A program made the position numbers and the translations under genes. A DNA stretch of 64,000 bases from Melioribacter roseus P3M-2 (lineage in GTDB: Bacteria > Bacteroidota > Ignavibacteria > Ignavibacteriales > Melioribacteraceae), in assembly GCF_000279145.1 (NCBI RefSeq), contig NC_018178.1, positions 2,276,001-2,340,000 of the forward strand, given 5' to 3'. The notes under the pieces are model-generated. The model was not told the DNA's origin and did not search any database. It was given only the letters and a program-made list of their open reading frames with translations. Positions 10,033 to 20,466 of the stretch are shown in pieces (within the stretch, counting starts at the first letter, position 1; every line of letters begins with the position of its first letter).

Positions 10033-10934
10033 ATGGAAAATAAAACAAAAAATCAGACATCCCCGTTAAAACTACTTTTCAAAAAATTTACGATCAATTC
10101 AAGAATCTATTATATGCCGCAATTGCCGCTCTGTTAATCAAAACATTTTTTATCGAGACTTCGAGAGTGCCTACCGGCTCGATGGAAAAGACCATTCTCA
10201 TCGGCGATTTCCTGTTTGTAAATAAGTTTATATACGGAGCCACTTCTCCGCGCACAATCCCGTTTACGAATATAGTATTGCCGTATTTTCAATTGCCGGC
10301 TATTACGGATCCGGAAAGGTACGATATAGTGGTATTCGAATATCCCGGCGACAGAGATGATTTGCGTCCTACAGTTATAAGTAATTACGTGAAAAGATGT
10401 ATCGGTTTGCCGGGCGATACTATAGAGATTATCGATAAAGTCGTTTTTATCAACGGAGAAGAAGCCTGGATACCGCCTCACATTCAATACGTAAATCCTT
10501 ATGTAACACCGAAGGGGGTGGCCAATCCGAGAATATTTCCCAAAGGAGCTAATTTCAATGAAGACAATTACGGACCCGTGGTAGTGCCCAAAAAAGGGGA
10601 TGTAATTAAGTTATCGACAGAGAATATTGAACAGTGGCGCACAATAATCGACAGGGAATTCGGAAGAAGGGTTGTTACGATTGAAGGCGATAAGATTTTT
10701 ATCGACGGAAAAGAAATTTCCGAATACACAATTCAAAAAGATTATTATTTTATGCTCGGAGACAATCGCGACGACAGCGCCGACAGCCGCTTCTGGGGCT
10801 TTGTGCCGCGCGACAAAGTTATCGGCGAGGCGTTTATGATTTATTGGTCTTGGGATCCCTCAATACCTTTTTCCGATTTCTTTAAATTACTGGGCTCTGT
10901 GCGCGTTAACAGAATTGCCAAATTAGTCCACTGA
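10033..10934 (+). CDS. lepB: Signal peptidase I, with an apparent -1 frameshift near the N-terminus
   Basis: Leader peptidase that removes signal peptides at the inner membrane. The catalytic body is intact: VPTGSMEKTI (nucleophile Ser), YVKRCIGLPGD (general-base Lys) and GDNRDDSADSRFWG (box E). The natural ATG at 10033 gives MENKTKNQ and so on in one frame. The transmembrane helix (LLYAAIAALLIKTFF) and the catalytic part lie in another frame. The frames join if the A6 run at 10081-10086 had seven A residues, giving LLFKKIYDQF and a protein of 300 residues. No ATG, GTG or TTG in the second frame lies upstream of the helix; the first is a GTG at 10167 inside the catalytic motif. Sequencing error, slippage or mutation are all possible. 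Confidence 0.85.
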
Positions 10935-10940
10935 TGTATA

Positions 10941-12938
10941 ATGAGATTAATTCTTTTATCTTTAATATTACTCTTACTAAACGACGGTATATCAGCCCAG
11001 TCGAAATATTTCGTCTTTCTTAAAGATAAGGGAAATACTGCCAGCCTCAGCAAAATTAGCGCGGAAAAAATTCGATCGTTATTGACTCCTCAAACAATCG
11101 AAAGACGAAAAAGAATTTTCGGCGAGAATAATTATCTTCGCTTCGAGGACATGCCGCTGGATTCCGGTTATGTGGACAGACTCAAGAGCTTGGGAGTTGA
11201 AATTGTTCATCAATTAAAGTGGTTTAATGCAGTTTCGTGCTACATCGACGAAGATAAACTGGAAGAGATAAAAGCTTTGGATTTCGTCGACTCGATACGA
11301 AAAGTAAAAATTTACAAATTCCGCTATCCTGGTGAAAACAATCCGTTAAGCGGCAATGCCGTAGCCAAGACGCAGTTTAATGAAGATTACGGTTATTCCT
11401 TAAAGCAGAATCTCCTTTCTCATATACCATATCTCCACGATCTCGGAATAACCGGTAAAGGCGTTTTAATCGGACTCTTGGACACGGGATTTCGTTATAA
11501 AGATAATCCCGCGTTAAAATTTGTAAATGTAATCGGTGAAAAGGATTTTATACAAAATGACGAAATAACGGAAAACGAGCCGTCAAAAGGCGACGCTTCG
11601 AATCAGGACAGACACGGCACTGCGGTATTATCCATTATAGCGGGTTATGCCCCGGGAAATTTAATTGGTCCGGCATACGAAGCCTCTTATTTACTGGCAA
11701 AAACCGAGTATGTTCCATCCGAAACTCATCTGGAGGAAGACAATTACGCAGCCGGAGTAGAATGGCTCGAAGCAAACGGAGCGTTTATTATTAGCAGTTC
11801 TCTCGGATACAATATTTTCGACAAACCAGAATCTTCCTATCTTTTTGAAGATATGAACGGCAAGACAACCATAGTAGCCCGCGCCTTGAATAAAGCTTTT
11901 GAATTCGGAGTGGCTACTTTCACTTCCGCGGGCAATGAAGGTGCGACAAGCTGGGGAGCCGAATTCGGAGATAATTTATACGGAAAAATAGTAAGCCCGG
12001 CGGACGCTTTTAATGTTATTGCTGTAGGAGCGGTCGACGACAGCAACAGAGTTGTCGATTTTAGCAGCAGGGGACCGACTTCGGACGGGCGCGTGAAACC
12101 GGAACTGGTTGCTATGGGTTCAGGTGTAAGTTACGCTACTTCAAACGGTTATTTTACCGGAAACGGGACTTCTTTTTCGACGCCTATAACAGCGGGTATT
12201 GCCGCTTTGCTGAAATCATTTTATCCGCATCTGACTAACGCTCAAATTCGGTACATTATGCTCGAGTCGGGAGATAATGCTTCTTCTCCGAATAACGAAA
12301 GAGGGTGGGGATTAATTTCCGCTTTGAGAGCTGTAAATTTTCCTAACCTTAACCGTATAAGCAATTCATATATCCTCAATAAAACTTTTTTCGATACGCT
12401 CGATTATGAGATTTCAAATCCCGAAATACATTATTCTACGGACAATATGAATTTTTCCGTTTATAAATTAACCAAAAACGAAAAGAATGTTTATCAGTTT
12501 CAGTTGCCGTTTTTATCCGACGGAGAAGTTCTTTCGTTTTATTACACATATGAAGCAAACGGACAACAAATACGCGTTCCTTCGTCAGCTTATTATAAAA
12601 TTCAATACGGTAAGTTGAACGTGGGTTATAATCTGAACGTTGAAGAAAGAACGCTGCCGGATGAATTCACGTTGCTTCAAAATTATCCCAATCCTTTTAA
12701 CGCTGAAACGAATATTGAATTCGCTCTACCGGAAGCCGCAAATATTGATTTGTCTATTTACAATTTATTGGGGCAAAGAATATATACGCTCTATAGCGGC
12801 GAACTTTATGAAGGATGGCATAAATTCAAATGGTACGGAACGAGTAACAATAACCTGCATGTATCAAGCGGGTTATATTTCTGCAGACTGCTGGTAGACG
12901 GCAAACAAAAAGTCATTAAAATCGTATTGATGAGGTAA
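10941..12938 (+). CDS. Secreted subtilisin-like serine protease with T9SS sorting domain
   Basis: A 665-residue S8 peptidase. Signal peptide first, then a propeptide-like region to about residue 150, then the catalytic domain with the triad GLLDTGF (Asp), RHGTAVLS (His) and NGTSFSTP (Ser). After a linker, the last 80 or so residues form a type A T9SS C-terminal domain (LLQNYPNPFN, LSIYNLLGQRI, SSGLYFCRLL, ending KIVLMR). Such tails direct cargo through the type IX secretion system to the cell surface or medium, where the tail is removed. The gene lies 6 bases after lepB and 2 bases before the next gene. No T9SS machinery is in the window. Confidence 0.92.
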   Translation: MRLILLSLILLLLNDGISAQSKYFVFLKDKGNTASLSKISAEKIRSLLTPQTIERRKRIFGENNYLRFEDMPLDSGYVDRLKSLGVEIVHQLKWFNAVSCYIDEDKLEEIKALDFVDSIRKVKIYKFRYPGENNPLSGNAVAKTQFNEDYGYSLKQNLLSHIPYLHDLGITGKGVLIGLLDTGFRYKDNPALKFVNVIGEKDFIQNDEITENEPSKGDASNQDRHGTAVLSIIAGYAPGNLIGPAYEASYLLAKTEYVPSETHLEEDNYAAGVEWLEANGAFIISSSLGYNIFDKPESSYLFEDMNGKTTIVARALNKAFEFGVATFTSAGNEGATSWGAEFGDNLYGKIVSPADAFNVIAVGAVDDSNRVVDFSSRGPTSDGRVKPELVAMGSGVSYATSNGYFTGNGTSFSTPITAGIAALLKSFYPHLTNAQIRYIMLESGDNASSPNNERGWGLISALRAVNFPNLNRISNSYILNKTFFDTLDYEISNPEIHYSTDNMNFSVYKLTKNEKNVYQFQLPFLSDGEVLSFYYTYEANGQQIRVPSSAYYKIQYGKLNVGYNLNVEERTLPDEFTLLQNYPNPFNAETNIEFALPEAANIDLSIYNLLGQRIYTLYSGELYEGWHKFKWYGTSNNNLHVSSGLYFCRLLVDGKQKVIKIVLMR

Positions 12939-12940
12939 TT

Positions 12941-13585
12941 ATGCCGGATATAGTAAATAAGATACAATTGGATTATCTAAAGACTTTACGTACCGGCGGC
13001 GACCCGCTTATAAATGAAATGGAAGAATTTGCCGCGAAGAACAAAATTCCGATACTCGATTGGAATGCGGCAGAGTTGTTGGAGCGCTTAATATTAATTT
13101 CGCGTCCGAAGAGAGTGCTTGAAATCGGTATGGCTATCGGATATTCAACCATACGGATGGCAAAGGTTATCAGGAAAAAAGGGATAATTGATACGATTGA
13201 AAAGAGTAAAGACAACATTGCGCTTGCCGGCGAATTTATCGAACGCTCCGGCTTGTCGGATAAAATACAAATTATAGAAGGCGACGCTTTGTCAGTAATG
13301 CCATCCCTGCAAAAAAAATATAATTTGATCTTCCTGGACGCCGACAAAGAAGACTACGAAAAGCTTTTTTACTACTCGTTAATGCTCCTCAAAAAAGGGG
13401 GAATTATATTTATCGATAATTTGTTGTGGCACGGATATACTGCGGCTACCAGGGTGCCGGCGTCTTATAAAAAGTCAACGCATATAATAAGGGAATTCAA
13501 TCGACTTTTTCTGGATCATCCTGCCTTAAAAGCTACGATTTTACCGGTAGGAGACGGAATTGGTTTGGGGGTGAAAATAAAATGA
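12941..13585 (+). CDS. SAM-dependent O-methyltransferase (class I, COMT-like)
   Basis: A 214-residue cytosolic methyltransferase of the bacterial catechol-type O-methyltransferase family (Methyltransf_3). The SAM-binding motif is VLEIGMAIGYSTI. Later come IEGDALSVMPSL and LIFLDADKEDYEKLF, which carry the metal- and SAM-contacting acidic residues, and FIDNLLWHGYT. It starts 2 bases after the subtilase and overlaps the next gene by 4 bases (ATGA), so it sits mid-operon. Substrate unknown. Confidence 0.88.
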   Translation: MPDIVNKIQLDYLKTLRTGGDPLINEMEEFAAKNKIPILDWNAAELLERLILISRPKRVLEIGMAIGYSTIRMAKVIRKKGIIDTIEKSKDNIALAGEFIERSGLSDKIQIIEGDALSVMPSLQKKYNLIFLDADKEDYEKLFYYSLMLLKKGGIIFIDNLLWHGYTAATRVPASYKKSTHIIREFNRLFLDHPALKATILPVGDGIGLGVKIK

Positions 13586-14013
13586 GAGATCCGAAATTGG
13601 AAGCCGAAAAAATTTGTAATTATATTGAAGATTTGTCAAAAGGAAAGCTTCATTTTAAAGAGGATATCTACAGATTGACGGAGCTGTCGATACAAACCGG
13701 CAAAATGGAACAACTCGAGGAACTATCGTTTCATGCCAAGTTTTCAAAGGGAATTATTAATATTATCCAAAAAAAAGACGAACGTCTTGAAAACGAATAT
13801 TTACAAAAGATTGAGCAAGAATATCTCGATACGGTAATAAAAATCAGGGAATTACTGACGAATATCCTTACGGAGTCTACGGATTTTCTTCGTTCTATTT
13901 TCGAAGAGAAATATTTACGGCTCACTCATGAATCGATGAATAATCTGAAATTTCTTTGTGAGGATTTGAGTTTCCTAAAACTTTATTTTAACGATATGAA
14001 ATACGGTAAGTGA
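13582..14013 (+). CDS. Small helical protein, function unknown
   Basis: A 143-residue soluble protein predicted from composition to be almost entirely alpha-helical, with charged heptad-like segments and no signal peptide or membrane segment. Its start overlaps the stop of the methyltransferase by 4 bases, so it is translated as part of that operon. I recognise no family. It is followed by a hairpin terminator. Confidence 0.7.
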   Translation: MRDPKLEAEKICNYIEDLSKGKLHFKEDIYRLTELSIQTGKMEQLEELSFHAKFSKGIINIIQKKDERLENEYLQKIEQEYLDTVIKIRELLTNILTESTDFLRSIFEEKYLRLTHESMNNLKFLCEDLSFLKLYFNDMKYGK

Positions 14014-14015
14014 AG

Positions 14016-14047
14016 AGGGTTGCAGTTTAACCGCAACCCTTCTCTAA
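14016..14047. terminator. Stem-loop between convergent genes
   Basis: An 8-bp perfect stem AGGGTTGC/GCAACCCT with a 9-base loop lies between the convergent small helical gene and the Rrf2 gene. The plus-strand side is followed by a mixed pyrimidine stretch rather than a T run, so termination efficiency is uncertain. Confidence 0.5.
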
Positions 14048-14050
14048 TAG

Positions 14051-14491
14051 TTATTGGGTATTTGCGTTATTCTTGCTGAGGGTCTCGGCATATTTTTCGG
14101 CTACTTCCTGAACCGATTTACTGGATATCAAATTATAAATTCTGTTTCTCAGTTCCTCCCATTCGTCGTGCAGCGGACATGGATTTTCTTCTGAACATTC
14201 TTTTAACCCGGTAACGCATTTTAGATTAATTACCGGTCCTTCGACTCTTTCCACAATTTCCAATATAGAGCTTTTCTTTGCCAATTCGGTAATTCTAAAG
14301 CCGCCGCCTCTTCCTTTATAAGAATCGACATACCCGTATTTTGCCATTCTCTGGAGTATTTTTGCCAGATAATGAGACGGAATATCTTCGCTTTTAGCAA
14401 TCTCCGACGACATTACTAATCTGTCCTTAGGCTGCCGCGCCAAAAATAAGATTGCTCTTATTGCATATTCTCCCGTTTTCGTGTAAATCAT
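14051..14491 (-). CDS. Rrf2-family transcriptional regulator, probably Fe-S sensing
   Basis: A 146-residue Rrf2/IscR/RsrR-type regulator. It has an N-terminal winged helix (YAIRAILFLARQP, SHYLAKILQRMAKYGY, KGRGGGFRI). A cysteine cluster CVTGLKECSEENPC around residues 95-110 is the usual Fe-S ligand set of IscR-like members. It should bind DNA and respond to redox, iron-sulfur status or nitrosative stress. No isc/suf genes are adjacent, so its regulon is not shown by context. It stands alone, divergent from nothing obvious and convergent with the small helical gene. Confidence 0.88.
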   Translation of the reverse strand: MIYTKTGEYAIRAILFLARQPKDRLVMSSEIAKSEDIPSHYLAKILQRMAKYGYVDSYKGRGGGFRITELAKKSSILEIVERVEGPVINLKCVTGLKECSEENPCPLHDEWEELRNRIYNLISSKSVQEVAEKYAETLSKNNANTQ

Positions 14492-14593
14492 ACTGAGGTC
14501 CTCTCTAAGATTATTAAAAAGAGATTAATATCTTAATTAAAATTAGTTATTTAGTCTGTATTTGTCAATATTTTCGGACATGATATATAAAAT

Positions 14594-15226
14594 TTATTTG
14601 AAAATTTTTTCAGTCTTTTCCGATAAGTCTACCGGTCGGATTCCGCTATTTTGCGGAGGGAAATGCGATTCGAGGTCGGTTTTGAGCAATTCGTAATTTG
14701 AAGCGGGAACGGCAAATATGATTTCGGGTACGGTGGTGTATAAATTATCTTCAATTTGCGCCTCGTATTTCGACAAGAAATGGTGTACCGAACTTGAATG
14801 CTTATAATCATATTTTAACGAAGTACGTAAGTAAAGAGTTAATTCTTTAATTTCAGAATTCTTGAGCATTTCGAAAGCGGCGTGATAATATGCTTTCCCC
14901 AGCGGACCGACTCCCAATTTTACGCCTCCGAAATACCGGGTTACAATTACGATTATATTTGTTAAATCAAAGTGATTAATCGCATTATATATCCTTATGC
15001 CGGCCGTGCCGTTTGGTTCTCCGTCGTCGGAATACCTGAAATTTCCGTCGGCTGTTTTGAAAGCATAGCAATTGTGCGTTGCGTCAAAATATTTTTTTCG
15101 GGTCTGTTCCAATATTTCTTCGGCCGATTCGATTGTTGCTATAGGAAAACCCTGACTGATGAAGAGGGAACCTTTTTCCCGGAATTTATATTGACAGTCT
15201 CTGAGCAACGTTTTTATTGCATTCAT
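14594..15226 (-). CDS. YigZ/IMPACT family protein
   Basis: A 210-residue protein of the UPF0029/IMPACT family. The N-terminal Impact fold carries the conserved region HNCYAFK, FRYSDDGEPNGTAG, VTRYFGGVKLGVGPLGKAYYHAA. The C-terminal half resembles the ferredoxin-like DUF1949 domain. Members are conserved; roles proposed in other organisms concern translation regulation or peptide-related activity, and I infer no specific role here. It is transcribed away from uvrA across an 81-base gap. Confidence 0.88.
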   Translation of the reverse strand: MNAIKTLLRDCQYKFREKGSLFISQGFPIATIESAEEILEQTRKKYFDATHNCYAFKTADGNFRYSDDGEPNGTAGIRIYNAINHFDLTNIIVIVTRYFGGVKLGVGPLGKAYYHAAFEMLKNSEIKELTLYLRTSLKYDYKHSSSVHHFLSKYEAQIEDNLYTTVPEIIFAVPASNYELLKTDLESHFPPQNSGIRPVDLSEKTEKIFK

Positions 15227-15307
15227 AAGGGGCTACCGGAAAAATAAATTGATTTTAGTCAGTTTATTATATAAAATAACAGATTGAACTCGAACAAATT
15301 TATTGAA

Positions 15308-18136
15308 ATGGAAGAATATAATAAAATTATCATAAAAGGCGCGCGGGAACATAATCTGAAAAATATTGATCTGGAAATACCCCGGGATACTCTTACCGTT
15401 ATTACGGGGTTGTCAGGCTCGGGTAAATCCACGCTTGCTTTCGATACAATTTATGCCGAAGGACAACGGCGCTACATTGAATCGTTGTCGACATATGCGC
15501 GTCAATTTTTGACGCTTCTCGAAAAACCCGACGTAGACCTGATAGAAGGATTGAGCCCTTCGATATCGATTGAGCAAAAGACTACGGCGAGCAATCCCCG
15601 CTCAACCGTAGGCACCATAACCGAGATTTATGATTATCTCAGATTACTCTATGCCAGGGTTGGAAAAGTATATTGTTATAATTGCGGCAGACCGGTTGAG
15701 AAACAGTCATCCGATCAGATTATTGATATTATACTAAATGAATTCGATGAAAAGAAAATTCAGATTTTGGCTCCGGTTGTTCATGGCAGGAAGGGGCATT
15801 ACAGGGAATTGTTTAACGAAATTCTCAGAGACGGTTTTTTGCGGGTTCGTGTCGACGGAACCGTACACGAATTAATCGATAATTTCAAAGTCGACAGATA
15901 CAAAACACACGATATCGAGATCGTTATCGATCGATTGAAAGTAAACCAGTCCTCCAAGTACCGTATTCGCCAGTCGATCGAAGTCGCATTGAATTACGGC
16001 AACGGAAGCGTAATTATTAACGACGGAGAAAACGATCATTGGTATAGCAGGGATTTTGCCTGCGCTCACTGCGGAATCGGATTTCAGGAGCTGGCGCCAA
16101 ATTCGTTTTCTTTTAATTCGCCTTACGGCTCATGCCCCGAATGCGACGGTTTGGGCGAGAAAAAAGAGCTCGATATTAATTTAATAATTCCCGATTGGAA
16201 TAAAACTATTAATCAGGAAGGGATAGCGCCGTTGGGCAAACCGCGATCGATCTGGTTTTTTAAGCAGCTCGAAAGCGTGGCTAAACTTTACGGATTCGAC
16301 TTCGATACGCCGTTGAAAGAATTGAACAAAACACAACTTGACATTCTGTTGTACGGCACAAAAGAAAAAATTCCATTTACATATTCATACGCAGGAGACA
16401 AAGAAGTAACGTACATGCATAAATTCGGCGGAGTAATGAATTATATTAAACATTACTATGACAACACTTCGTCGAATAAAATTCGTCAGTGGGCGGAAGC
16501 TTATATGAGTACACTTACTTGTTCTGCCTGCAACGGGGGAAGATTAAAGAAAGAAGCGTTGTCCGTTAAAGTCGGCAATTTGAATATAGCAGAGGTTACG
16601 AATCTCTCAATCGATAAAGCTCTCGAATTTTTCGATAACCTGGAGCTAACCGAAAGGGAAGAATTAATTGCCAGACAGATTCTCAGAGAAATAAAATCGC
16701 GATTACAATTTTTGTTGAATGTAGGCTTGAGTTATTTAACCCTCGGGCGTTCCGCCCGAACTCTTTCGGGCGGCGAATCTCAAAGAATACGGCTTGCCAC
16801 TCAAATCGGCTCTCAACTCTCCGGCGTTCTTTACGTGCTCGACGAACCGAGCATCGGGTTACACCAGTCGGATAATGTAAAACTTATCGAATCCTTAAAA
16901 AATCTGCGCGACCTCGGCAATACTGTAATTGTAGTTGAACACGACAAACAAACAATCGAAAACTCCGATTTCATTGTCGACCTCGGTCCAAGAGCCGGAG
17001 AACACGGCGGGGAAATATGCGTTCAGGGAAAAACGCAAGAATTAATTCTAGCTGAAAACGGATTCAATTCTCTTACTCTAGACTATATAAAAATAAAAAA
17101 GATTGAAGTGCCTGAAAAGAGAAGGAAAGGAAGCGGAAAATTTTTGGAATTAACAGGCGCGTCGGGAAATAATTTAAAGAATGTTAATCTTAAAATACCG
17201 CTTGGCACATTAACCCTCGTAACCGGTGTAAGCGGTTCGGGCAAATCGACGTTAATTAACGAAACTCTGGTTCGTGTTCTTTATAAACATATTTATAATT
17301 CCAAAGTAGTCCCATTGCCTTATAAGGAAATTAAAGGTCTTGAGTATATCGATAAAATAATCGAAATTGACCAGACGCCTATCGGGAGAACTCCGCGATC
17401 TAATCCTGCCACCTATACAGGCATATTTACTCATATCAGGGATTTATTTGCTCAACTGCCCGAATCGAAAGTACGCGGTTATAAAGCCGGTCGTTTCAGC
17501 TTCAATGTAAAAGGCGGCAGATGCGAAGAATGCGGCGGCGACGGAGTTAAAAAAATCGAAATGAACTTCTTGCCTGATGTTTATGTAATTTGCGAAGCTT
17601 GTAACGGAAGAAGATATAACAGGGAAACGCTTGAAATCCTTTATAAAACTAAATCGATTTCGGATATACTGGATATGACGGTTGAAGCAGCGCTTCGGTT
17701 TTTTGAAGATTTGCACGTGCTTCACAGAAAAATTAAAGCTCTTTACGACGTGGGACTGGGGTATATTCGGTTGGGGCAGCAAGCTACGACTTTATCCGGA
17801 GGAGAAGCGCAGCGCGTGAAATTAGCGACGGAATTGAGCAAAGTTGCAACGGGCAAAACGGTTTATGTACTCGATGAACCGACTACCGGACTCCATTTTG
17901 AAGACGTAAGAATTTTATTAAATGTTCTAAATCAACTTGTCGAAAAGGGAAATACTGTAATAGTCATTGAACACAATCTGGATGTCATTAAAGTTGCGGA
18001 TTATATAATCGATTTGGGTCCCGGAGGGGGAGAAGCCGGCGGAAATATTATTGCCGCCGGAACGCCTGAGGAAATTGCAAATATCAAAGAAAGTATTACC
18101 GGAAAATTTCTCAATGAAGAATTAAAGGACCGTTAA
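15308..18136 (+). CDS. uvrA: UvrABC excinuclease subunit A
   Basis: DNA damage recognition ATPase of nucleotide excision repair, 942 residues from the ATG at 15308. A TTG eight codons upstream is possible, but [16 protein letters not shown] matches the usual N-terminus. Two ABC modules show Walker [10 protein letters not shown] and GVSGSGKST, and signatures [13 protein letters not shown] and [13 protein letters not shown]. Zinc-finger cysteines are seen in CYNCGRP, CAHCG/CPECDG and CEECGG/CEACNG. Full family length. Its end overlaps the convergent ribH gene by 4 bases. Confidence 0.97.
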   Translation: MEEYNKIIIKGAREHNLKNIDLEIPRDTLTVITGLSGSGKSTLAFDTIYAEGQRRYIESLSTYARQFLTLLEKPDVDLIEGLSPSISIEQKTTASNPRSTVGTITEIYDYLRLLYARVGKVYCYNCGRPVEKQSSDQIIDIILNEFDEKKIQILAPVVHGRKGHYRELFNEILRDGFLRVRVDGTVHELIDNFKVDRYKTHDIEIVIDRLKVNQSSKYRIRQSIEVALNYGNGSVIINDGENDHWYSRDFACAHCGIGFQELAPNSFSFNSPYGSCPECDGLGEKKELDINLIIPDWNKTINQEGIAPLGKPRSIWFFKQLESVAKLYGFDFDTPLKELNKTQLDILLYGTKEKIPFTYSYAGDKEVTYMHKFGGVMNYIKHYYDNTSSNKIRQWAEAYMSTLTCSACNGGRLKKEALSVKVGNLNIAEVTNLSIDKALEFFDNLELTEREELIARQILREIKSRLQFLLNVGLSYLTLGRSARTLSGGESQRIRLATQIGSQLSGVLYVLDEPSIGLHQSDNVKLIESLKNLRDLGNTVIVVEHDKQTIENSDFIVDLGPRAGEHGGEICVQGKTQELILAENGFNSLTLDYIKIKKIEVPEKRRKGSGKFLELTGASGNNLKNVNLKIPLGTLTLVTGVSGSGKSTLINETLVRVLYKHIYNSKVVPLPYKEIKGLEYIDKIIEIDQTPIGRTPRSNPATYTGIFTHIRDLFAQLPESKVRGYKAGRFSFNVKGGRCEECGGDGVKKIEMNFLPDVYVICEACNGRRYNRETLEILYKTKSISDILDMTVEAALRFFEDLHVLHRKIKALYDVGLGYIRLGQQATTLSGGEAQRVKLATELSKVATGKTVYVLDEPTTGLHFEDVRILLNVLNQLVEKGNTVIVIEHNLDVIKVADYIIDLGPGGGEAGGNIIAAGTPEEIANIKESITGKFLNEELKDR

Positions 18137-18597
18137 ATTTTACTGAATAGGTCAGTCATCTCAATGGCGGACAATGCTGCGTCCCAGCCTTTATTGCCCG
18201 CTTTAACGCCTGCTCGTTCCAGCGCCTGATCCATCGAATCAGCCGTAATTATTCCGAATATTACGGGTAGTCCGCTGTTTAACGAAACATTGGCTATTCC
18301 TTTTGAAACTTCGGAAGCCACATATTCGAAATGAGGGGTTCCGCCTCTTATTACGGCGCCCAGGCAAATTATAGCGTCAAATTTTTTTGTTTGCGCCAAC
18401 TTTTGCGCAGTTAACGGAATTTCGAAAGAACCGGGTACCCAGTATACCTGAATATTAGATTCATCTGCTTTGTGACGGATTAAGCAATCGAGAGCGCCGT
18501 TTAATAATTGTTTCGATACCATTTCGTTAAAACGCGAAACAACAATTGCAAATTTTTTGCCTTCCGCATTTAGTAACCCTTCGGTAGTTTTAACCAT
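18133..18597 (-). CDS. ribH: 6,7-dimethyl-8-ribityllumazine synthase
   Basis: A 154-residue lumazine synthase. It condenses 5-amino-6-ribitylamino-uracil with dihydroxybutanone phosphate. Seen: the substrate-binding region [46 protein letters not shown] with the catalytic His region, and [16 protein letters not shown]. Last gene of the ribD-ribE-ribBA-ribH operon. It starts 12 bases after the ribBA stop and has a good Shine-Dalgarno (GGAGGAAGC region). Confidence 0.96.
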   Translation of the reverse strand: MVKTTEGLLNAEGKKFAIVVSRFNEMVSKQLLNGALDCLIRHKADESNIQVYWVPGSFEIPLTAQKLAQTKKFDAIICLGAVIRGGTPHFEYVASEVSKGIANVSLNSGLPVIFGIITADSMDQALERAGVKAGNKGWDAALSAIEMTDLFSKI

Positions 18598-18609
18598 GCT
18601 TCCTCCTGA

Positions 18610-19827
18610 TTATAAATTTTTTATAATATGTCCCAATTTTTCCGCTTTGGTTTTAAGATACTTTTTATTTACTTCATTTGCGGGTATTTCAATCGGTACG
18701 CGCTCTATTATTTCGAGGTCGTATCCTTTTAATCCGATAATTTTTTTCGGATTATTCGTGAGTAATCTTATTTTTGAAATGCCGAGGTCTTTCAAAATTT
18801 GAGCTCCCATGCCATAATCCCTGAGGTCTGCCTTGAAACCGAGTTCCTCGTTTGCTTCCACGGTATCTTTACCTTTCTCCTGAAGTGAATAAGCCAACAA
18901 CTTGTTTACCAAGCCGATTCCTCTTCCTTCTTGTTTCATATAGAGCAAAACGCCTCTTCCTTCTTTTTCGATCATTTCGAGGGCTGTGGCGAGTTGGTCT
19001 CCGCAGTCGCATCTTAAAGAACCGAACACATCGCCCGTCAGGCATTCGGAATGAACTCTAACTAAAACGGGATTACCGTCGGATATGTCTCCTTTAACCA
19101 GCGCTATTGCATTCTCGTGCGGTTCTATTGTGCTTTCGTATAAATGAAGCTTGAAATTACCGTGTTTGGACGGCAGGTCGACAGTCACGATTTTTTTAAT
19201 TAATTTTTCTTGTTTCCTGCGGAATTCAATTAAATCCGCAATGGAAATAACAGGCAGGTTATGCTTTTTAGCGAATTCGTTTAATCTTTCGCCTCGGCAC
19301 ATTGTACCGTCGCTGTCGAGAATTTCACACAAAACACCGGCAGGGAAAAGTCCTGCCAGATTTGCAAGGTCGACAGCGGCTTCGGTATGCCCGGCTCTTT
19401 TTAACACGCCTCCCGGTTTTGCTACAAGAGGGAATACGTGTCCCGGACGCACGAAATCATCTGCGCCTGCGTTTTTATCGGCAATAGCCTTTATTGTTTT
19501 TGCCCGGTCAAAAGCCGAAGTGCCTGTAGTTGTGCCGTATCGATAATCGATAGATATCGTAAAGGGAGTTTGGTGCGGGGAAGTGTTGTATTTTACCATT
19601 AAGTCGAGCCCAAGCTGATCGGCTCTTTCGGGTGTAATTGCCACGCACAAAATGCCCCTTGCCTCGCGGGTAATAAAATTTACCGCTTCAGGAGTAGCAA
19701 ATTCGGCAGCCATAATAATATCGCCTTCATTTTCGCGGTCTGCATCATCAACTACAATAACCATCTCGCCTTTTTTGAATCTCTCGATCGCCTGATCGAT
19801 TGTATTCAACTTATTTTCGTTGGACAT
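18610..19827 (-). CDS. ribBA: Bifunctional DHBP synthase / GTP cyclohydrolase II
   Basis: A 405-residue fusion that supplies both riboflavin precursors. The N-terminal RibB domain (to about 205) carries [17 protein letters not shown] and [10 protein letters not shown]. The C-terminal RibA domain carries the zinc-binding [16 protein letters not shown] and [12 protein letters not shown]. Both halves look complete. It starts 3 bases after the ribE stop, in the middle of the operon. Confidence 0.96.
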   Translation of the reverse strand: MSNENKLNTIDQAIERFKKGEMVIVVDDADRENEGDIIMAAEFATPEAVNFITREARGILCVAITPERADQLGLDLMVKYNTSPHQTPFTISIDYRYGTTTGTSAFDRAKTIKAIADKNAGADDFVRPGHVFPLVAKPGGVLKRAGHTEAAVDLANLAGLFPAGVLCEILDSDGTMCRGERLNEFAKKHNLPVISIADLIEFRRKQEKLIKKIVTVDLPSKHGNFKLHLYESTIEPHENAIALVKGDISDGNPVLVRVHSECLTGDVFGSLRCDCGDQLATALEMIEKEGRGVLLYMKQEGRGIGLVNKLLAYSLQEKGKDTVEANEELGFKADLRDYGMGAQILKDLGISKIRLLTNNPKKIIGLKGYDLEIIERVPIEIPANEVNKKYLKTKAEKLGHIIKNL

Positions 19828-19830
19828 CTT

Positions 19831-20466
19831 TTAATAACCCATCTTTTTTAATTTATCAGTCGTAAAATTTGAATCTTCTTTCGAATTAATCAATTTTTCT
19901 ACATACTTGGCAATCAAGTCAACTTCGATATTAACGAGATCGCCTGGTTTTTTGAATTTTAGTGTTGTATGTTCCCACGTATATGGAATAACGGATATTA
20001 CCAAGTACTCTTCATATAACCGGGCAATAGTTAAACTGACGCCGTTAACAGCTATAGAGCCTTCATCTATAAAATATTTTTTCAATTGGTAAGGATACGA
20101 AATTTCCAATAAATAATTTTCTCCTTTGGGAATTATGCCTCTAATTTTCCCCGTATAATTAACATGTCCCTGTACTAGATGTCCGCCGATTCTTTCGTTA
20201 TATTTTATTGCGCGCTCTAAGTTAACAAAATTACCCGCGTTATAATTACGGAGGGTTGTTTTCAGCAACGTCTCTCCGACAGCATCAACGTTGAATAAAT
20301 TATTATTTATCGACGTAACTGTTAGACATACTCCGTCTACCGCTACGGAATCTCCCAATTTTAAATCTTCGAATATATTTTTTCCGCTAATCGAAAATTG
20401 TATCCCGTTCTCGATTCTGTCGACTCTCTCTATTTTCCCTATTTCTTCTACTATACCGCTAAACAT
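19831..20466 (-). CDS. ribE: Riboflavin synthase, alpha chain
   Basis: A 211-residue enzyme with the usual two lumazine-binding domains. The first begins MFSGIVEEIGKI and contains DSVAVDGVCLTV; the second begins GGHLVQGHVNYTG and contains GSIAVNGVSLTI. It dismutates two lumazine molecules to riboflavin. The start is set at 20466 (MFSGIV), the universal N-terminus of the family; an ATG five codons upstream is in frame but less likely. The start overlaps the end of ribD by 8 bases. Confidence 0.94.
   Translation of the reverse strand: MFSGIVEEIGKIERVDRIENGIQFSISGKNIFEDLKLGDSVAVDGVCLTVTSINNNLFNVDAVGETLLKTTLRNYNAGNFVNLERAIKYNERIGGHLVQGHVNYTGKIRGIIPKGENYLLEISYPYQLKKYFIDEGSIAVNGVSLTIARLYEEYLVISVIPYTWEHTTLKFKKPGDLVNIEVDLIAKYVEKLINSKEDSNFTTDKLKKMGY

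Noticed and set aside
10167-10934. lepB starting at the GTG at 10167
   Set aside because: That start lies four codons before the catalytic Ser and removes the membrane helix.
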